Positions 28,214 through 39,662 of a stretch of DNA of 64,000 bases are shown here, piece after piece. A model generated the notes under the pieces. The model saw only the letters and a program-made list of their open reading frames with translations. It was not told the DNA's origin and did no database searches. Source of the stretch: Massilia alkalitolerans DSM 17462 (GTDB lineage: Bacteria; Pseudomonadota; Gammaproteobacteria; Burkholderiales; Burkholderiaceae_D); NCBI RefSeq assembly GCF_000427785.1, contig NZ_ATYR01000006.1, positions 1-64,000 on the forward strand. Direction: 5' to 3'. The position numbers and the translations under genes are program-made. Position 1 is the first letter of the stretch, and each line of letters begins with the position of its first letter.

Positions 28214-29230
28214 ATGGCAAACGCAGTACGCTGGGGCATCCTCGGCACGGGCAAGATCGCGCGCGCCTTCGCCAATGCGCTGAAGGATGTGCCGGACGCC
28301 GTGCTGGCGGCGGTCGCGTCGCGCAGCCTCGACAAGGCCCAGGCCTTCGCGCAGGAATTCGGCGCCAGCGCCGCAGCCTATGGCAGCTACCAGGAGCTGG
28401 TCGATGCCGCCGGCATCGACCTGGTCTATGTCGCCACCCCGCATCCCCAGCACGCCGACAACGCCCTGATGGCGCTGCGCGCCGGCAAGGGCGTGCTGGT
28501 CGAAAAACCGTTCACCATGAACCTGCGCGAAGCCGAGCAGGTGGTGACGCTGGCGCGCTCGCGCCGCCTGTTCCTGATGGAAGCCATGTGGACGCGCTAC
28601 CTGCCGGCCTTCGACGAGGTGCGGCGCATCATCGCCTCGGGCGAGATCGGCGCCGTGCGCCAGGTGGTGGCGGACTTCGGCATCACGCCGAATGCCGGCC
28701 CCGAACATCGACTCTACAATCCGGAGCTCGGCGGCGGCGCGCTGCTCGACCTGGGCATCTATCCGCTGTCGATCGCCACCGCGCTGCTCGGCCCGGTCAC
28801 CGAGATCAAGGCCCAGGCCGCGCTCGGGGAAACCGGCGTCGATGTGCAGACCGGCTTCACGCTCCGGCACGAAGGCGGCGGACTGTCGGTGTGCAGCTGT
28901 TCCTTCCAGGCGCGCACGCCCTGCGAGCTGACGGTGTCGGGTTCGCGCGGCCACGTGCGCATGAACACCATGTTCCACCGCGCGACGAGCGTCACCGTCA
29001 GCCTCGAGGACGGCAGTACCCGCACGGTGGACACGCCTTACCTCGGCAACGGCTACGTGCACGAAGTGATCGAGGCGCAGCGTTGCTTCCGGGCCGGCCT
29101 GCTGGAAAGCCCGGGCATGAAGCTGGAAGAGACGCTGGCGCTGATGGGCGTGATGGACGAGATCCGGCGCCAGGTCGGCCAGGCCTACGAGAGCGACCGC
29201 AGGAGCCTGCGGCCCGCGCATGCGGCCTGA
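28214..29230 (+). CDS. Gfo/Idh/MocA-family oxidoreductase
   Basis: This 338-residue NAD(P)-dependent dehydrogenase has an N-terminal Rossmann fold (WGILGTGKIARAFANAL), then the family motif VLVEKPFTMNLREAEQV with the catalytic Lys, and the C-terminal alpha/beta domain with GGGALLDLGIYPLSIA. The MWTRYLPAFDEVRRIIASGEIG segment resembles trans-dihydrobenzenediol or xylose dehydrogenase-like members. The sugar or diol substrate is not assignable. It lies 10 bp after the DUF3025 gene, so it may be read from the pyrC transcript. Confidence 0.85.
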   Translation: MANAVRWGILGTGKIARAFANALKDVPDAVLAAVASRSLDKAQAFAQEFGASAAAYGSYQELVDAAGIDLVYVATPHPQHADNALMALRAGKGVLVEKPFTMNLREAEQVVTLARSRRLFLMEAMWTRYLPAFDEVRRIIASGEIGAVRQVVADFGITPNAGPEHRLYNPELGGGALLDLGIYPLSIATALLGPVTEIKAQAALGETGVDVQTGFTLRHEGGGLSVCSCSFQARTPCELTVSGSRGHVRMNTMFHRATSVTVSLEDGSTRTVDTPYLGNGYVHEVIEAQRCFRAGLLESPGMKLEETLALMGVMDEIRRQVGQAYESDRRSLRPAHAA

Positions 29231-29296
29231 ATTGACAAGCGGGAGCGCTGCGCGAATACTGGAGCGGTATCGATGACCATTCCAGCGGAGTCCCCC

Positions 29297-29635
29297 ATGC
29301 GTATCCTTCCATCCCTCGTCCTGGCCGCCGGCCTGTTCGCTGGTAGCGCCGCCTGGGCCGATCCGGTCCCGGCCGACAAAATGGACTATGTCGGCGACTG
29401 GCAGGGCAAGGACATGCAGCTGTCGCTGTCGAAGGAAGGCAAGGTCGAATACAAGCGCGGCAGGCCGAACGACCAGGTCAACCTCAGCATCGACCTGAAG
29501 GGCTTCAAGGGGAACAACTTCGAAGCCGGCGTCGCCTTCGTGCGCACCACGTTTGTTGTCAGCAAGCCGCCGCATCGCGAGGGCGGCAAGTGGAAGATGA
29601 CGGTCGACGGCGTCGAGCTCACCAGGGCCGATTGA
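29297..29635 (+). CDS. Small secreted protein of unknown function
   Basis: This 112-residue protein starts with a signal peptide (MRILPSLVLAAGLFAGSAAWA). The mature part reads MDYVGDWQGKDMQLSLSKEGKVEYKRGRPN and later GKWKMTVDGVELTRAD, alternating strands like a small lipocalin or META-type barrel. No family is recognised with confidence. ATG 29297 is chosen because it opens the signal peptide; 29273 is in frame. The VOC gene follows after one base, so they may be coupled. Confidence 0.6.
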   Translation: MRILPSLVLAAGLFAGSAAWADPVPADKMDYVGDWQGKDMQLSLSKEGKVEYKRGRPNDQVNLSIDLKGFKGNNFEAGVAFVRTTFVVSKPPHREGGKWKMTVDGVELTRAD

Positions 29636-29636
29636 G

Positions 29637-30002
29637 ATGCTGCGCGCCGTCGCGCCCATCCTGCGCATCTTCGACGAAGCCAAAGCCCGCGAATTCTACG
29701 TCGGCTTTTTGGGGTTCAAGGTCGACTGGGAGCACCGCTTCGAACCCGGACTGCCGCTCTACCTGCAGGTCTCGCGCGACGGCTGCGTGCTGCACCTGAG
29801 CGAACACCACGGCGACTGCTGCCCTGGCGCCGCGATGCGCATCGAGGTCGGCGACATCGATGCCTACCACGCGGAGCTGGCGGCCAGGCAGTATGGCTAC
29901 GCCCGGCCGGACATCGCCGACACCCCCTGGGGCTCGCGCGACATGTCGGTGAAGGATCCGTTCGGGAACCGGCTGACCTTTACCAACGCGATTAGTACCT
30001 GA
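29637..30002 (+). CDS. Glyoxalase/bleomycin-resistance (VOC) superfamily protein
   Basis: This 121-residue VOC-fold protein has two beta-alpha-beta-beta-beta modules. It opens with VAPILRIFDEAKAREFYVGFLGFKVDWEHRF and ends with WGSRDMSVKDPFGNRLTF, the usual closing motif with an acidic/Asn pair. LHLSEHHGDCCPG resembles bleomycin-resistance-type members that bind rather than transform a ligand. The function cannot be specified. It follows the small secreted protein gene by one base. Confidence 0.8.
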   Translation: MLRAVAPILRIFDEAKAREFYVGFLGFKVDWEHRFEPGLPLYLQVSRDGCVLHLSEHHGDCCPGAAMRIEVGDIDAYHAELAARQYGYARPDIADTPWGSRDMSVKDPFGNRLTFTNAIST

Positions 30003-30025
30003 ACTATTCTTCCAGGGACGGCTTC

Positions 30026-30817
30026 ATGACAAACGAATCCAGGGTTGCAGTCCTCGTCGATTGCGACAATACAAATCCGGCTGCTGTCGAATATGCGTTG
30101 CTCATGGTTGCGAAATTCGGCCGCGTCGTTGTCAAGCGCGGTTACGGCAACCATGCAACGCTAGCCAACAAATGGCGGGAAACTCTGGTATCGATGGCCT
30201 TCACTCCCTGCCTGCAGTATCAGTACGCAGCTGGGAAGAACACTGCCGACATGGCGCTGGCACTTGATGCGCTGGAAATTCTCTTTGATCGTCGCGCGGA
30301 CTGTTTTTTTGTCGTTACCAGTGATTCTGATTTCGTCTACCTCTGCCGCAAACTGCATGAGCGCGGTGCCACAGTCTATATCGTTGGCGAAGCAAAAACT
30401 CCTTCTGCCTTGCGTAACGCAAGCGACCAGTTCTTTGAGTGGATACCAGCACCCGCTTCGCCGGCAGTGCCAAAAACCGTTGCGCGAGAAAACCCAGTAC
30501 CCCAGAGGGCCGACACGTCCAGAGCGCCGGCGCAAAAATCCCGGCCGCAGTTCGTCGTCGATGCCGTCGCCTTGTTAACAAGTGATACGCCCGAGGAGAA
30601 GGTTTCTCTCGGCACGCTGGGTTTATACCTGAGGCGTACTGACCCAGGCTTCTCGCCCAATAACTTTGGCTACACTGGTCTACTCGATATGTTGAAGACG
30701 TATGAGCTTCTCTCATTGAAAAAAGAGGAGGGCGGACACTACACCGTACGCCTGGCCAGCGAGCCCGGTCCCAGAGATCAGGCGGTCAAGCAAGGTCCGC
30801 CAGTCGTGGCGGTTTAG
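30026..30817 (+). CDS. NYN-domain putative RNase with C-terminal LOTUS/OST-HTH domain
   Basis: This 263-residue cytoplasmic protein has an N-terminal NYN (PIN-like, LabA/DUF88) domain at about 1-145. Acidic residues typical of the nuclease site are D12 and D14 (AVLVDCDNTNP), D75 and D81 (GKNTADMALALDAL) and D100 and D102 (VVTSDSDFVYL). A proline-rich linker leads to a winged-helix LOTUS/OST-HTH domain (about 174-245; VSLGTLGLYLRRTDPGFSPNNFGYTGLLDMLKTYELL), an RNA-binding module. Base composition is visibly more AT-rich than the neighbours, which suggests transfer. The 3' end overlaps the convergent TPR gene by 4 bp. The role is unknown; RNA cleavage is inferred from the family. Confidence 0.82.
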   Translation: MTNESRVAVLVDCDNTNPAAVEYALLMVAKFGRVVVKRGYGNHATLANKWRETLVSMAFTPCLQYQYAAGKNTADMALALDALEILFDRRADCFFVVTSDSDFVYLCRKLHERGATVYIVGEAKTPSALRNASDQFFEWIPAPASPAVPKTVARENPVPQRADTSRAPAQKSRPQFVVDAVALLTSDTPEEKVSLGTLGLYLRRTDPGFSPNNFGYTGLLDMLKTYELLSLKKEEGGHYTVRLASEPGPRDQAVKQGPPVVAV

Positions 30818-31560
30818 CGCTTACCCACGGCGGTATCGAGCCGCCGGAACAGCTCCCGATGCAGGTCGAGCGTGTATTTGTTCATGTGCCGGCGCGCATG
30901 CTCGATCTCCTTCAGCTCGCGCTGCGCCACCGCCTCATCATGATTGGCGAGCGCCCACAGCGCCAGCTCGGCCCGGGCCTCGATGCTGCCGAAGCGCTCC
31001 GCAAGCGCCGAGAACTGGGCGCCGGCCTCCATCTGCCGGCCGCTGGCGGTGTAGGCCCGGCCCAGCGCCAATCCCGTTTCTTCCGGACGAAAGCCCGGCT
31101 GCTTCGCCTGCAGCGATGCCAGGAGCCCGATCGCCGCAGCCGGCTGGCCATGCGCCGCTTTCGCACGCGCGGCGCCCAGGATCACCTCGGCGTCATGGGC
31201 AAACGGCCCCTGCAGGCAGGCGTCGAATTGCGCTACCGCTTCCGCGCTTTGTCCCGCTTCGAGCAGCGCGCTGGCCAGGCGCATCTGGTTGTGCGCGGTC
31301 GGCGTCAGGTCGAAGGCCTGCCGCGCCTCGCGCACCGCGTGGCCCGGGTCGAGCTTCTTCTGCAGCGCATGTCCGGCCACCCTGGCTTGGCGCTCGAGGC
31401 GCGAATGCGGCAGGAAGACCGCCGCGAAATAGACGAAGCTGCCGAGCAGGGGAAAGGCGAACAGGATCAGCAGCCAGTACAACTGCCGCCCGGTACGCAC
31501 GGCATGGACGGCGAAGAAGATGGCGACGATCAGGTGAAGTCCGAGTCCGAGGATGGGCAT
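30814..31560 (-). CDS. Membrane-anchored TPR protein
   Basis: This 248-residue protein opens with two hydrophobic helices (about 1-48: ILGLGLHLIVAIFFAVHAVRT and LYWLLILFAFPLLGSFVYFAAVFL) of the type seen in cardiolipin-synthase/PLD N-terminal regions. The cytoplasmic part holds tetratricopeptide-like helices (AHNQMRLASALLEAGQSAEAVAQFDACLQ; GLALGRAYTASGRQMEAGAQFSALAERFG). It is probably a scaffold; no catalytic motif is seen. It converges on the NYN gene with a 4-bp 3' overlap. Confidence 0.65.
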   Translation of the reverse strand: MPILGLGLHLIVAIFFAVHAVRTGRQLYWLLILFAFPLLGSFVYFAAVFLPHSRLERQARVAGHALQKKLDPGHAVREARQAFDLTPTAHNQMRLASALLEAGQSAEAVAQFDACLQGPFAHDAEVILGAARAKAAHGQPAAAIGLLASLQAKQPGFRPEETGLALGRAYTASGRQMEAGAQFSALAERFGSIEARAELALWALANHDEAVAQRELKEIEHARRHMNKYTLDLHRELFRRLDTAVGKR

Positions 31561-31647
31561 GGCCGTGCGTACGTGGTGGGCAAGCCGCCACGATAGCCCG
31601 GTTCGATGGCCCGATGTCTATCGGATTGTCACGGCTTGCGCTGATTC

Positions 31648-33711
31648 CTAGACCTTGAGGAATTCCTCGCGCCCGCCCAGCCAGCGCGTCAGGTGGGCAT
31701 CGACGACCGCCATGTATTCGGGCCGGTCGCCGTTATCCAGCAGGTACTGCGCCACGTCGCGCGCCTTTTCCACGATCCACTGGTCGGTCTCCAGGTCGGC
31801 GAAGCGCAGCATCGCCTCGCCCGACTGGCGCGCGCCCAGGAATTCGCCGGGGCCGCGGATCTCCAGGTCGCGCCGCGCGATCTCGAAGCCGTCGGTGGTC
31901 TCGCGCATCGTCATCAGGCGTTGCTTGGCCACCTGGCCCAGCGGGCTCTGGTAGAGAAGTAAACACACGCTCGCAGCGGAACCCCGACCCACGCGGCCGC
32001 GCAGCTGGTGCAGCTGCGACAGGCCGAAGCGCTCGGCGTGCTCGATCACCATCAGCGAGGCGTTCGGCACGTCGACCCCGACCTCGATCACGGTGGTCGC
32101 CACCAGCACGTGGATCTCACCCGCGATGAAGGCGTCCATGATCACCTGTTTCTCGGCCGGTTTCAGGCGACCGTGCACCAGCCCCACCTGCAAGTCGGGC
32201 AGGGCTTCGGCCAGGGTCTCGTAGGTCTCGGTGGCGGTCTGCAGCTGCAGCACCTCGGATTCCTCGATCAGCGGGCAGACCCAGTACACCTGGCGGCCTT
32301 CCTGGGCCGCGGCGTGCACGCGCTCGATCACTTCGTCGCGCCGGTTCTGGTCGATGGCGCGCGTGACGATCGGGCTGCGCCCGGGAGGCAGCTCGTCGAT
32401 GACCGAGACCTCGAGGTCGGCGTAATAGGTCATGGCCAGGGTGCGCGGGATCGGCGTGGCCGACATCATGAGCTGGTGCGGGACCAGGCCGTCGCTGCCC
32501 TTGTTGCGCAGGGTGAGGCGCTGGCCGACGCCGAAGCGGTGCTGCTCGTCGACGATGACGAGGCCCAGGCGCGCGAACTGCACCGTGTCCTGGATCAGGG
32601 CGTGGGTGCCGATCACCAGCTTCGCTTCGCCGGATTCGATCAGCTCCTTGGCCGCATCCTTTTCCTTCTTCTTCAGGCTGCCGGTCAGCCAGGCCACCTT
32701 CACGCCGAGCGGCGCCATCCAGGCCGCGATCTTGCGGAAGTGCTGCTCGGCCAGGATCTCGGTGGGCGCCATCAGCGCCGCCTGGTAGCCGCTGTCGATC
32801 GCCTGGGCGGCCGCCAGCGCCGACACCACGGTCTTGCCGCTGCCGACGTCGCCCTGCAGCAGGCGCTGCATCGGGTAGCTCTCGCGCAGGTCGGCGCCGA
32901 TCTCCTTTACGACGCGCTGCTGCGCGCCGGTGAGCTGGAAAGGCAGGGCGGCCAGGAAGGACTCGGACAGATCGCCGACCGCTGCTAGCTGCGGTGCGCC
33001 TTTCTCGCGCCGCGCGCGCTGGGCCCGCTTCAGGGACAGCTGCTGCGCCAGCAGCTCGTCGAACTTCATGCGGGTCCAGGCCGGATGGCTGCGCTCGGTC
33101 AGTGCGTATTCGTCCACGTCCGCCGGCGGGTAGTGCAGCAGGCGCACCGAGGGCTCGAAATCCCACAGCTGCAGGCGGGAGAGAAAGGCGTTGGGCAGGG
33201 TGTCGCGCCAGTCCACCCGTTTCATGGCGTCGTTGATCGCGCGCCGCAGCACCGTCTGCGACAGGCCTTCGCCGGCCGGGTAGACCGGCGTGAGCGAGGT
33301 AGGCAGCGGCGCGCCCTCGTTGATCACCTTGTAGGTGGGGTGGACCATCTCGGCCCCGAAGAAGCCGTGTTTCAGCTCGCCCCGGGCACGCACCCTCACG
33401 CCTTCGGACAATTGCTTGACCTGGCTGCCGTAGAAATTCATGAAGCGCAGCTGCAGTTCGCCCGTGTCGTCCGAAATCTGTACCAGCAGCTGGCGCCGCG
33501 GCTTGTAGCTGATTTCATTCCTGACCACGACCCCTTCGACCTGCCAGGTCTGCAGGCCGCGCATGCTGGCTTCACGAATGGAGACGACCTTGGTCTCGTC
33601 CTCGTAGCGCATCGGCAGGTGCAGCACCAGGTCCATGTCGGTGCGCAGCCCTAGCTTGGCGAGCTTGGATTCAACAGTTTTGGGGGCGGATGTGGTCTTT
33701 GGGGCGGGCAT
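31648..33711 (-). CDS. recG: ATP-dependent DNA helicase RecG
   Basis: This 687-residue helicase remodels stalled forks and Holliday junctions. It has an N-terminal wedge/OB domain (VEGVVVRNEISYKPRRQLLVQISDDTGEL), helicase motif I GDVGSGKT, motif II DEQHRFGV, motif III MSATPIPRTLAM, and the C-terminal helicase half with VATTVIEVGVDVPNA and QLHQLRGRVGRG. Full length for the family. It is divergent from queA, an arrangement common in related genomes. Confidence 0.95.
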   Translation of the reverse strand: MPAPKTTSAPKTVESKLAKLGLRTDMDLVLHLPMRYEDETKVVSIREASMRGLQTWQVEGVVVRNEISYKPRRQLLVQISDDTGELQLRFMNFYGSQVKQLSEGVRVRARGELKHGFFGAEMVHPTYKVINEGAPLPTSLTPVYPAGEGLSQTVLRRAINDAMKRVDWRDTLPNAFLSRLQLWDFEPSVRLLHYPPADVDEYALTERSHPAWTRMKFDELLAQQLSLKRAQRARREKGAPQLAAVGDLSESFLAALPFQLTGAQQRVVKEIGADLRESYPMQRLLQGDVGSGKTVVSALAAAQAIDSGYQAALMAPTEILAEQHFRKIAAWMAPLGVKVAWLTGSLKKKEKDAAKELIESGEAKLVIGTHALIQDTVQFARLGLVIVDEQHRFGVGQRLTLRNKGSDGLVPHQLMMSATPIPRTLAMTYYADLEVSVIDELPPGRSPIVTRAIDQNRRDEVIERVHAAAQEGRQVYWVCPLIEESEVLQLQTATETYETLAEALPDLQVGLVHGRLKPAEKQVIMDAFIAGEIHVLVATTVIEVGVDVPNASLMVIEHAERFGLSQLHQLRGRVGRGSAASVCLLLYQSPLGQVAKQRLMTMRETTDGFEIARRDLEIRGPGEFLGARQSGEAMLRFADLETDQWIVEKARDVAQYLLDNGDRPEYMAVVDAHLTRWLGGREEFLKV

Positions 33712-33746
33712 ATTGCGGCATTCAGGCGGATGCTGGCGTAAAATAG

Positions 33747-35987
<2,241 letters not shown>

Positions 35988-36017
35988 GCGGGCGCTTACT
36001 GCTGAGTTTGCATGAAC

Positions 36018-36050
36018 AAGGGCTCTCCTGTACGGTAGAGCCCTTTTTTA
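36018..36050 (+). terminator. Intrinsic terminator after tgt
   Basis: AAGGGCTCT and AGAGCCCTT pair around a 10-nt loop and are followed by TTTTTA. It separates queA-tgt from yajC-secDF. Confidence 0.9.
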
Positions 36051-36195
36051 TTCGGCCAGCAGGCTCTGCACTTATTTTTCCATCAACATCTTGCAATTAG
36101 GAATTGCAAGCCTACATACCCTCAGATTGTCCCGGGCCCCACCGCCGGTGCTAGAATATACCGCTTATTTTTTAATCCTCACAATCGGAGTCCTT

Positions 36196-36528
36196 GTGTT
36201 CATTTCCAACGCGTACGCGCAAACGACGGCTGCAGCCGATCCTGGCCTGATGGGTAGCCTGACCACTTTCCTGCCGCTGATCCTGATGTTCGTGGTCATG
36301 TATTTCCTCATGATCCGTCCGCAGCAGAAGCGCCAGCGCGAGCTGAAAGCGATGATGGACGCACTGACCAAGGGCGACGAAGTGGCGACCGCCGGCGGCA
36401 TCCTGGGCCGCGTGGTCAAGGTGGCCGATACCACCGTGACCCTGGAAATCGCGACCGGTACCGAAATCGTGGTCCAGAAGAACGCAGTGGTGACGCTGCT
36501 GCCGAAAGGCACCCTGAAGGCACTGTAA
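36196..36528 (+). CDS. yajC: Preprotein translocase subunit YajC
   Basis: This 110-residue single-span membrane protein of the Sec holo-translocon has the transmembrane helix FLPLILMFVVMYFLMIRPQQKRQREL (about 28-53) and the conserved cytoplasmic part [17 protein letters not shown] and IATGTEIVVQKNAVVTLLPKG. A GTG start at 36196 is chosen: GGAG lies 6 nt upstream and the resulting length equals E. coli YajC. The in-frame codon at 36091 lacks both. It is followed by secD and secF in the standard order. Confidence 0.92.
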   Translation: MFISNAYAQTTAAADPGLMGSLTTFLPLILMFVVMYFLMIRPQQKRQRELKAMMDALTKGDEVATAGGILGRVVKVADTTVTLEIATGTEIVVQKNAVVTLLPKGTLKAL

Positions 36529-36595
36529 GGCTAGTTAAGCACCATCAGCGGCCTTCCGGGGCCGCATCGTGCCCAACATTGAACGCTGGAACACT

Positions 36596-38494
36596 ATGAA
36601 TCGCTATCCCGTCTGGAAATATCTATTGATCGCCGTCGCGCTCCTGCTGGGTGCGCTGTACACGGCGCCGAACTACTTCGGCGAATCGCCGGCACTGCAG
36701 GTCACTACCGGTAAAACGACGGTCAATATCACCAGCGCCACCGTCGGCCTGGTCGAAGATGCACTCAAGCGCAACGGTGTTCCAGCCACAGCAATCGCCC
36801 TGGAAGGCACCGGCAACAGCACCGCGGTACGCGCGCGCTTCGCCAGCCCCGACGCCCAGTTCAAGGCCAAGCTGGCGCTCGAACGCGACCTGAATCGCGA
36901 CAAGGACAATCCCGACTACATCGTCACCGTCAACCTGGCGAAGAATACCCCGGCCTGGATGGAAGCCATCGGCGCCAAGCCCATGAACCTGGGCCTGGAC
37001 CTGCGCGGCGGCGTGCACTTCCTGCTGCAGATCGACAGCAAGGCCGTGCTCGACACCAAGGTGAAGGGCCTGCAGGCCAGCATCCGCAGCCAGCTGCGCG
37101 ACGCCAACATCCGCCACGCCGGTATCGAGCGCGTCGGCAACACCATCGAAGTGCGCTTCCGCGAGAACGGCGTCCGCGCCGAAGCCCGCGCCGCGCTGGC
37201 CAAGCAGTCGCAGGACCTGGTCTTCGCCGATGCCGCCGACGGCACCGAGCTGAAGCTGGTCGTCAGCCTCAAGCCGGAAGCGGTGCGCCGCACCGTGGAA
37301 GACGGCGTGAAGCAGAACATCTCCACCCTGTCCAAGCGTATCAACGAACTGGGCACCACCGAGCCGCTGATCCAGCAGCAGGGCGCCGACCGCATCATCG
37401 TCCAGCTGCCGGGCGTGCAGGACGTGGCGCGCGCCAAGGACATCATCGGCCGTACCGCCACCCTGGAACTGCGCATGGTCGACTCGACCGTGACCCCGGG
37501 CACCGAGCTGACCGCCGCGATTCCGCTGAACTCGGAGCTGTTCACCGAAGGCCGTGGCGCCCCGGTCGTGGTGTCCAAGGACATCATCCTGACCGGCGAC
37601 TACATCTCGAGCGCTGTCGCCAGCTTCGACCAGAACCAGCAGCCGGCCGTCTCGATCGACCTGAACGGCGACGGCGGCCGCCGCATGCGCCTGGCCACCC
37701 GTGAAAACGTCGGCAAGCGCCTGGCGGTCCTGCTCAAGGAAAAAGGCCAGTACAGCGTGCCGACCGCCCCGGTCATCAACCAGGAACTCGGTTCGACCTT
37801 CCAGATCACGGGCATCGGCAGCATCGAAGACGCCAACGAGCTGGCGCTGCTGCTGCGCTCGGGCGCGCTGTCGGCGCCGATGGAATTCATCGAGGAACGC
37901 GTGATCGGCCCGCAGCTGGGCGCCGAGAACATCGAGCGCGGCCTGCATTCGACGCTGTGGGGCTTCGTGGCGATCGCGGCCTTCATGATCATCTACTACC
38001 ACCTGGTGGGAACGGTCAGCGCGATCGCGCTGGCGGCCAACGTGCTGTTGCTGCTGGCCCTGCTGTCAATGCTGCAGGTCACCCTGACCCTGCCGGGTAT
38101 CGCGGCAATCGCGCTCACGCTTGGCATGGCGATCGACTCCAACGTGCTGGTCAACGAGCGCATCCGCGAGGAACTGCGTGCGGGCGCCACGCCGCAGGTG
38201 GCGATCAATGCCGGCTACAAGCACGCCTGGGACACGATTTTCGACTCCAACGTCACCGCCCTGATCGTCGGCCTGGCGCTGCTGATCTTCGGTTCCGGTC
38301 CGGTGCGCGGCTTCGCCGTGGTGCACTGCCTGGGCATCCTGACCTCGATGTTCTCGGCCGTGTTCCTGTCCCGTGGCCTGATCAACCTCTGGTATGGCCG
38401 CAAGAAGAAGCTGACCCATATCTCGATCGGCACGGTCTGGAAAGAAGGCTTTACGCCCAACAAGCAAAACGCGACTCAGGGAGCGCAGGACTAA
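36596..38494 (+). CDS. secD: Protein translocase subunit SecD
   Basis: This 632-residue inner-membrane protein works with SecF to drive late steps of Sec export using the proton gradient. It has an N-terminal helix (YLLIAVALLLGALYTAPNYF), a large periplasmic P1 region, the conserved LGLDLRGGVHFLLQID segment, and five C-terminal helices with TLGMAIDSNVLVNERIREELR. ATG 36596 gives the homologous N terminus MNRYPVWKYLL. Three bases separate its stop from the secF start. Confidence 0.96.
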   Translation: MNRYPVWKYLLIAVALLLGALYTAPNYFGESPALQVTTGKTTVNITSATVGLVEDALKRNGVPATAIALEGTGNSTAVRARFASPDAQFKAKLALERDLNRDKDNPDYIVTVNLAKNTPAWMEAIGAKPMNLGLDLRGGVHFLLQIDSKAVLDTKVKGLQASIRSQLRDANIRHAGIERVGNTIEVRFRENGVRAEARAALAKQSQDLVFADAADGTELKLVVSLKPEAVRRTVEDGVKQNISTLSKRINELGTTEPLIQQQGADRIIVQLPGVQDVARAKDIIGRTATLELRMVDSTVTPGTELTAAIPLNSELFTEGRGAPVVVSKDIILTGDYISSAVASFDQNQQPAVSIDLNGDGGRRMRLATRENVGKRLAVLLKEKGQYSVPTAPVINQELGSTFQITGIGSIEDANELALLLRSGALSAPMEFIEERVIGPQLGAENIERGLHSTLWGFVAIAAFMIIYYHLVGTVSAIALAANVLLLLALLSMLQVTLTLPGIAAIALTLGMAIDSNVLVNERIREELRAGATPQVAINAGYKHAWDTIFDSNVTALIVGLALLIFGSGPVRGFAVVHCLGILTSMFSAVFLSRGLINLWYGRKKKLTHISIGTVWKEGFTPNKQNATQGAQD

Positions 38495-38497
38495 ATC

Positions 38498-39520
38498 ATG
38501 GAATTTTTCAAGATCAAACGGGACATCCCGTTCATGCGCCACGCCGTGATCCTCAATGTGATCTCGGTGGTGACCTTCCTGGCGGCGGTGTTCTTCCTGG
38601 TGACCAAGGGCCTGCATTGGTCGGTCGAGTTCACCGGCGGCACCGTGATGGAACTGCACTATCCCCATGCGGCGGACCAGGAAAAGATCCGCACCACGCT
38701 GCGCGGCATCGGTTACGAAGCGCCTGAGGTGACCGGTTTCGGCACCGCCCAGAGCGTCCTGCTGCGCCTGCCGATCGTCGAAGGCCAGGACCAGGCCGGC
38801 ACCTCGAGCCGCGTCTTCAACGCGATCTGCTCCTCGGAGCAGGGCAAGCCCACCGTCGCCCAGGTCACGACCGACAAGGGCGAGATGGTCAACCGCACCG
38901 CTTGCGTGACCGCGGACAACAAGGAACTGGTCAGCCTGCAGCGTGTCGAATTCGTCGGCCCGGCGGTCGGCGACGAGCTGGCGCAGAACGGCCTGAACGC
39001 ACTGATCATGGTGGTGATCGGCGTGATCATCTACCTGTCGGTGCGCTTCGAGTGGAAGTTCGCGGTCTCGGCAATCATCGCCAACCTGCACGACGTGGTC
39101 ATCATCCTGGGCTTCTTCGCCTTCTTCGAGTGGGAATTCTCGCTGACGGTGCTGGCGGCGATCCTGGCGGTGCTGGGCTATTCGGTCAACGAATCGGTCG
39201 TCATCTTCGACCGAATCCGCGAAATGTTCCGCAAGCAGCGCAAGATGAGCGTGCCGGAAGTGATCGACCACGCGATCACCAGCACCATCTCGCGTACCAT
39301 CATCACCCACGGCTCGACCCAGATCATGGTGCTGTCGATGCTGCTGTTCGGCGGCCACGCGCTGCACTACTTCGCCATGGCGCTGACCATCGGCATCTGC
39401 TTCGGCATCTATTCCTCGGTGTTCGTCGCCGCGGCCCTGGCCATGTGGCTGGGCATCAAGCGCGAAGACCTGATCAAGCCGGTCAAGGAAAAGGACGAGA
39501 CCGACGGCGCCGTCGTCTAA
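38498..39520 (+). CDS. secF: Protein translocase subunit SecF
   Basis: This 340-residue SecD partner has helix 1 NVISVVTFLAAVFFLV, the conserved WSVEFTGGTVMELHY segment, and C-terminal membrane helices with NLHDVVIILGFFAFF and VNESVVIFDRIREMFRK. It is the last gene of the yajC-secD-secF operon, closed by the terminator at 39539-39576. Confidence 0.96.
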   Translation: MEFFKIKRDIPFMRHAVILNVISVVTFLAAVFFLVTKGLHWSVEFTGGTVMELHYPHAADQEKIRTTLRGIGYEAPEVTGFGTAQSVLLRLPIVEGQDQAGTSSRVFNAICSSEQGKPTVAQVTTDKGEMVNRTACVTADNKELVSLQRVEFVGPAVGDELAQNGLNALIMVVIGVIIYLSVRFEWKFAVSAIIANLHDVVIILGFFAFFEWEFSLTVLAAILAVLGYSVNESVVIFDRIREMFRKQRKMSVPEVIDHAITSTISRTIITHGSTQIMVLSMLLFGGHALHYFAMALTIGICFGIYSSVFVAAALAMWLGIKREDLIKPVKEKDETDGAVV

Positions 39521-39538
39521 GCATCTCCAAAAGCCGAC

Positions 39539-39576
39539 AAACATGCCGCCCCGGCCCTGCCGTGGCGGCATGTTTT
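39539..39576 (+). terminator. Intrinsic terminator of the yajC-secDF operon
   Basis: AAACATGCCGCC and GGCGGCATGTTT pair as a 12-bp stem and run into TTTTA. It lies 18 nt after the secF stop. Confidence 0.9.
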
Positions 39577-39651
39577 ACATCCAGATCAAACCAGTGTGAC
39601 AATTTGGCAGTTTATGTGTGGTAACGCACAGAGCCGTAGAATGCCCATCCC

Positions 39652-39657
39652 TATAGT
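39652..39657 (+). promoter_or_regulatory. Putative -10 element of sRNA copy 1
   Basis: TATAGT directly precedes GGACC and the conserved GTCTCTTTCAGG block. The same position reads TAAAGT at 41332 in copy 2 and TATAGT (about 41478) in copy 3. In copies 1 and 2 TGACAATTTG also occurs at an identical distance upstream (39597 and 41277). No canonical -35 is evident. Confidence 0.5.
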
Positions 39658-39662
39658 GGACC

